Program-made: the position numbers and the translations under genes
The notes under the pieces: model-generated
What the model saw: the letters and a program-made list of their open reading frames with translations, nothing else
Told to the model about the DNA's origin: nothing
Databases searched by the model: none
DNA from: Pseudomonas guangdongensis
GTDB lineage: Bacteria; Pseudomonadota; Gammaproteobacteria; Pseudomonadales; Pseudomonadaceae
Direction: 5' to 3'
NCBI RefSeq assembly: GCF_900105885.1
Contig: NZ_LT629780.1
Span: forward strand, 2,542,001 to 2,606,000
DNA: 64,000 nt
In this document: positions 63,793 to 64,000 of the stretch, piece after piece
How positions within the stretch are numbered: position 1 is the stretch's first letter
How the letters are laid out: each line of letters begins with the position of its first letter

Positions 63793-64000
63793 CTACATCC
63801 ACTCCTGTTCCGCTGCTGCCACCGGATCGCCCCACAACACCCGCGGCGGCAGGTCGTACAGCGAATGGGCACCGTGCTGCAGCAGCGGCAGCGCCCGCGC
63901 GCCGGCCAGCATCATGCGCGCCGCCAGCTCGATCTCGTCGAAGCGGGCCTCCAGCAGCAGGGCGGCGTGACTGCTGTTGCTGCTCGCCGCATGGCGCTCC
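63793..64000 (-). CDS. C-terminal end of an unidentified protein (partial)
   Basis: On the minus strand an open frame runs from the window edge for 68 codons to a TAG. It encodes ARFDEIELAARMMLAGARAL, then LYDLPPRVLWGDPVAAAEQEWM. Codon use is like that of the neighbours, and the frame is coding-like. The tail recalls C-termini of NAD(P)-dependent amino acid dehydrogenases, but I cannot name the family from so little. Confidence 0.55.
   Translation of the reverse strand, partial: ERHAASSNSSHAALLLEARFDEIELAARMMLAGARALPLLQHGAHSLYDLPPRVLWGDPVAAAEQEWM

Overview
The window looks like chromosomal core DNA of a gammaproteobacterium of the Pseudomonadaceae (Pseudomonas/Azotobacter group). The DNA is GC-rich with strong G/C third-position preference. 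The gene order sucAB-lpdG-sucCD-brnQ, then htpG, fabB-fabA beside a GacS-like hybrid kinase, gpsA and selD-mnmH, then acnB/usp/lpxH/ppiB/glnS/cysS, and cspD/clpS/clpA/infA is the order I recall from Pseudomonas aeruginosa, in several blocks. No rRNA, tRNA, CRISPR array, insertion sequence or prophage gene was found. The sequence starts inside the end of sucA and stops inside an unidentified minus-strand gene.

Layout. 0-5.1 kb: TCA-cycle operon (end of sucA, sucB, lpdG, terminator, sucC-sucD). 5.2-8.8 kb: branched-chain amino acid carrier, DUF599 membrane protein, a small lipoprotein and a tandem pair of hotdog thioesterases. 8.9-13.9 kb: htpG with a clear sigma-32 promoter, a DUF3859-like protein, an OsmC-family protein preceded by a CsoR-type palindrome, and fabA-fabB for unsaturated fatty acid synthesis. 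14-19 kb: a three-gene operon encoding a TonB receptor, a periplasmic binding protein and a hybrid histidine kinase. 19.2-25.8 kb: gpsA, DUF4389, sixA, an alpha/beta hydrolase, DUF4892, an AI-2E-family permease and DUF945. 25.8-30.4 kb: patatin-like protein, then selD-mnmH (tRNA selenouridine synthesis), a lipoprotein and an AEC carrier. 30.4-36.3 kb: accessory genes, including a TorF-like porin with a sigma-54/NtrC-type promoter, several conserved hypotheticals and an oxaloacetate decarboxylase, plus an almost empty 0.9 kb stretch. 36.3-45.7 kb: hydrolase and ZapE-like ATPase, metallo-beta-lactamase-fold protein, DUF4197, a PfkB-type phosphofructokinase (unexpected in a pseudomonad), alaC and acnB. 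45.9-52.5 kb: DUF1289, UspA, miaE, lpxH, ppiB, glnS, cysS. 52.6-56 kb: cspD, clpS-clpA, infA. 56-60.4 kb: nitric oxide defence (norR, hmp, nnrS). 60.4-61 kb: a CrcZ/CrcY-type small RNA. 61.5-63.7 kb: katG.

The most informative non-coding signal is the sRNA gene at about 60597-60952. It has a sigma-54 promoter, a perfect IHF consensus, three TGTTAC/GTAAC half-sites spaced exactly 21 bp apart, five CA-rich Hfq/Crc-binding motifs and an intrinsic terminator. Two other places in the window carry AANAANAA motifs at ribosome binding sites (a 32-residue membrane peptide at 30379-30477 and a TTG-started gene at 33251), making them candidate Hfq/Crc targets that such an sRNA would relieve. The NO-responsive hmp promoter uses a very similar IHF/sigma-54 arrangement. 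Other points of interest are the receptor/binding-protein/kinase triad, the nested inverted repeat upstream of acnB, and the palindrome upstream of the OsmC gene.
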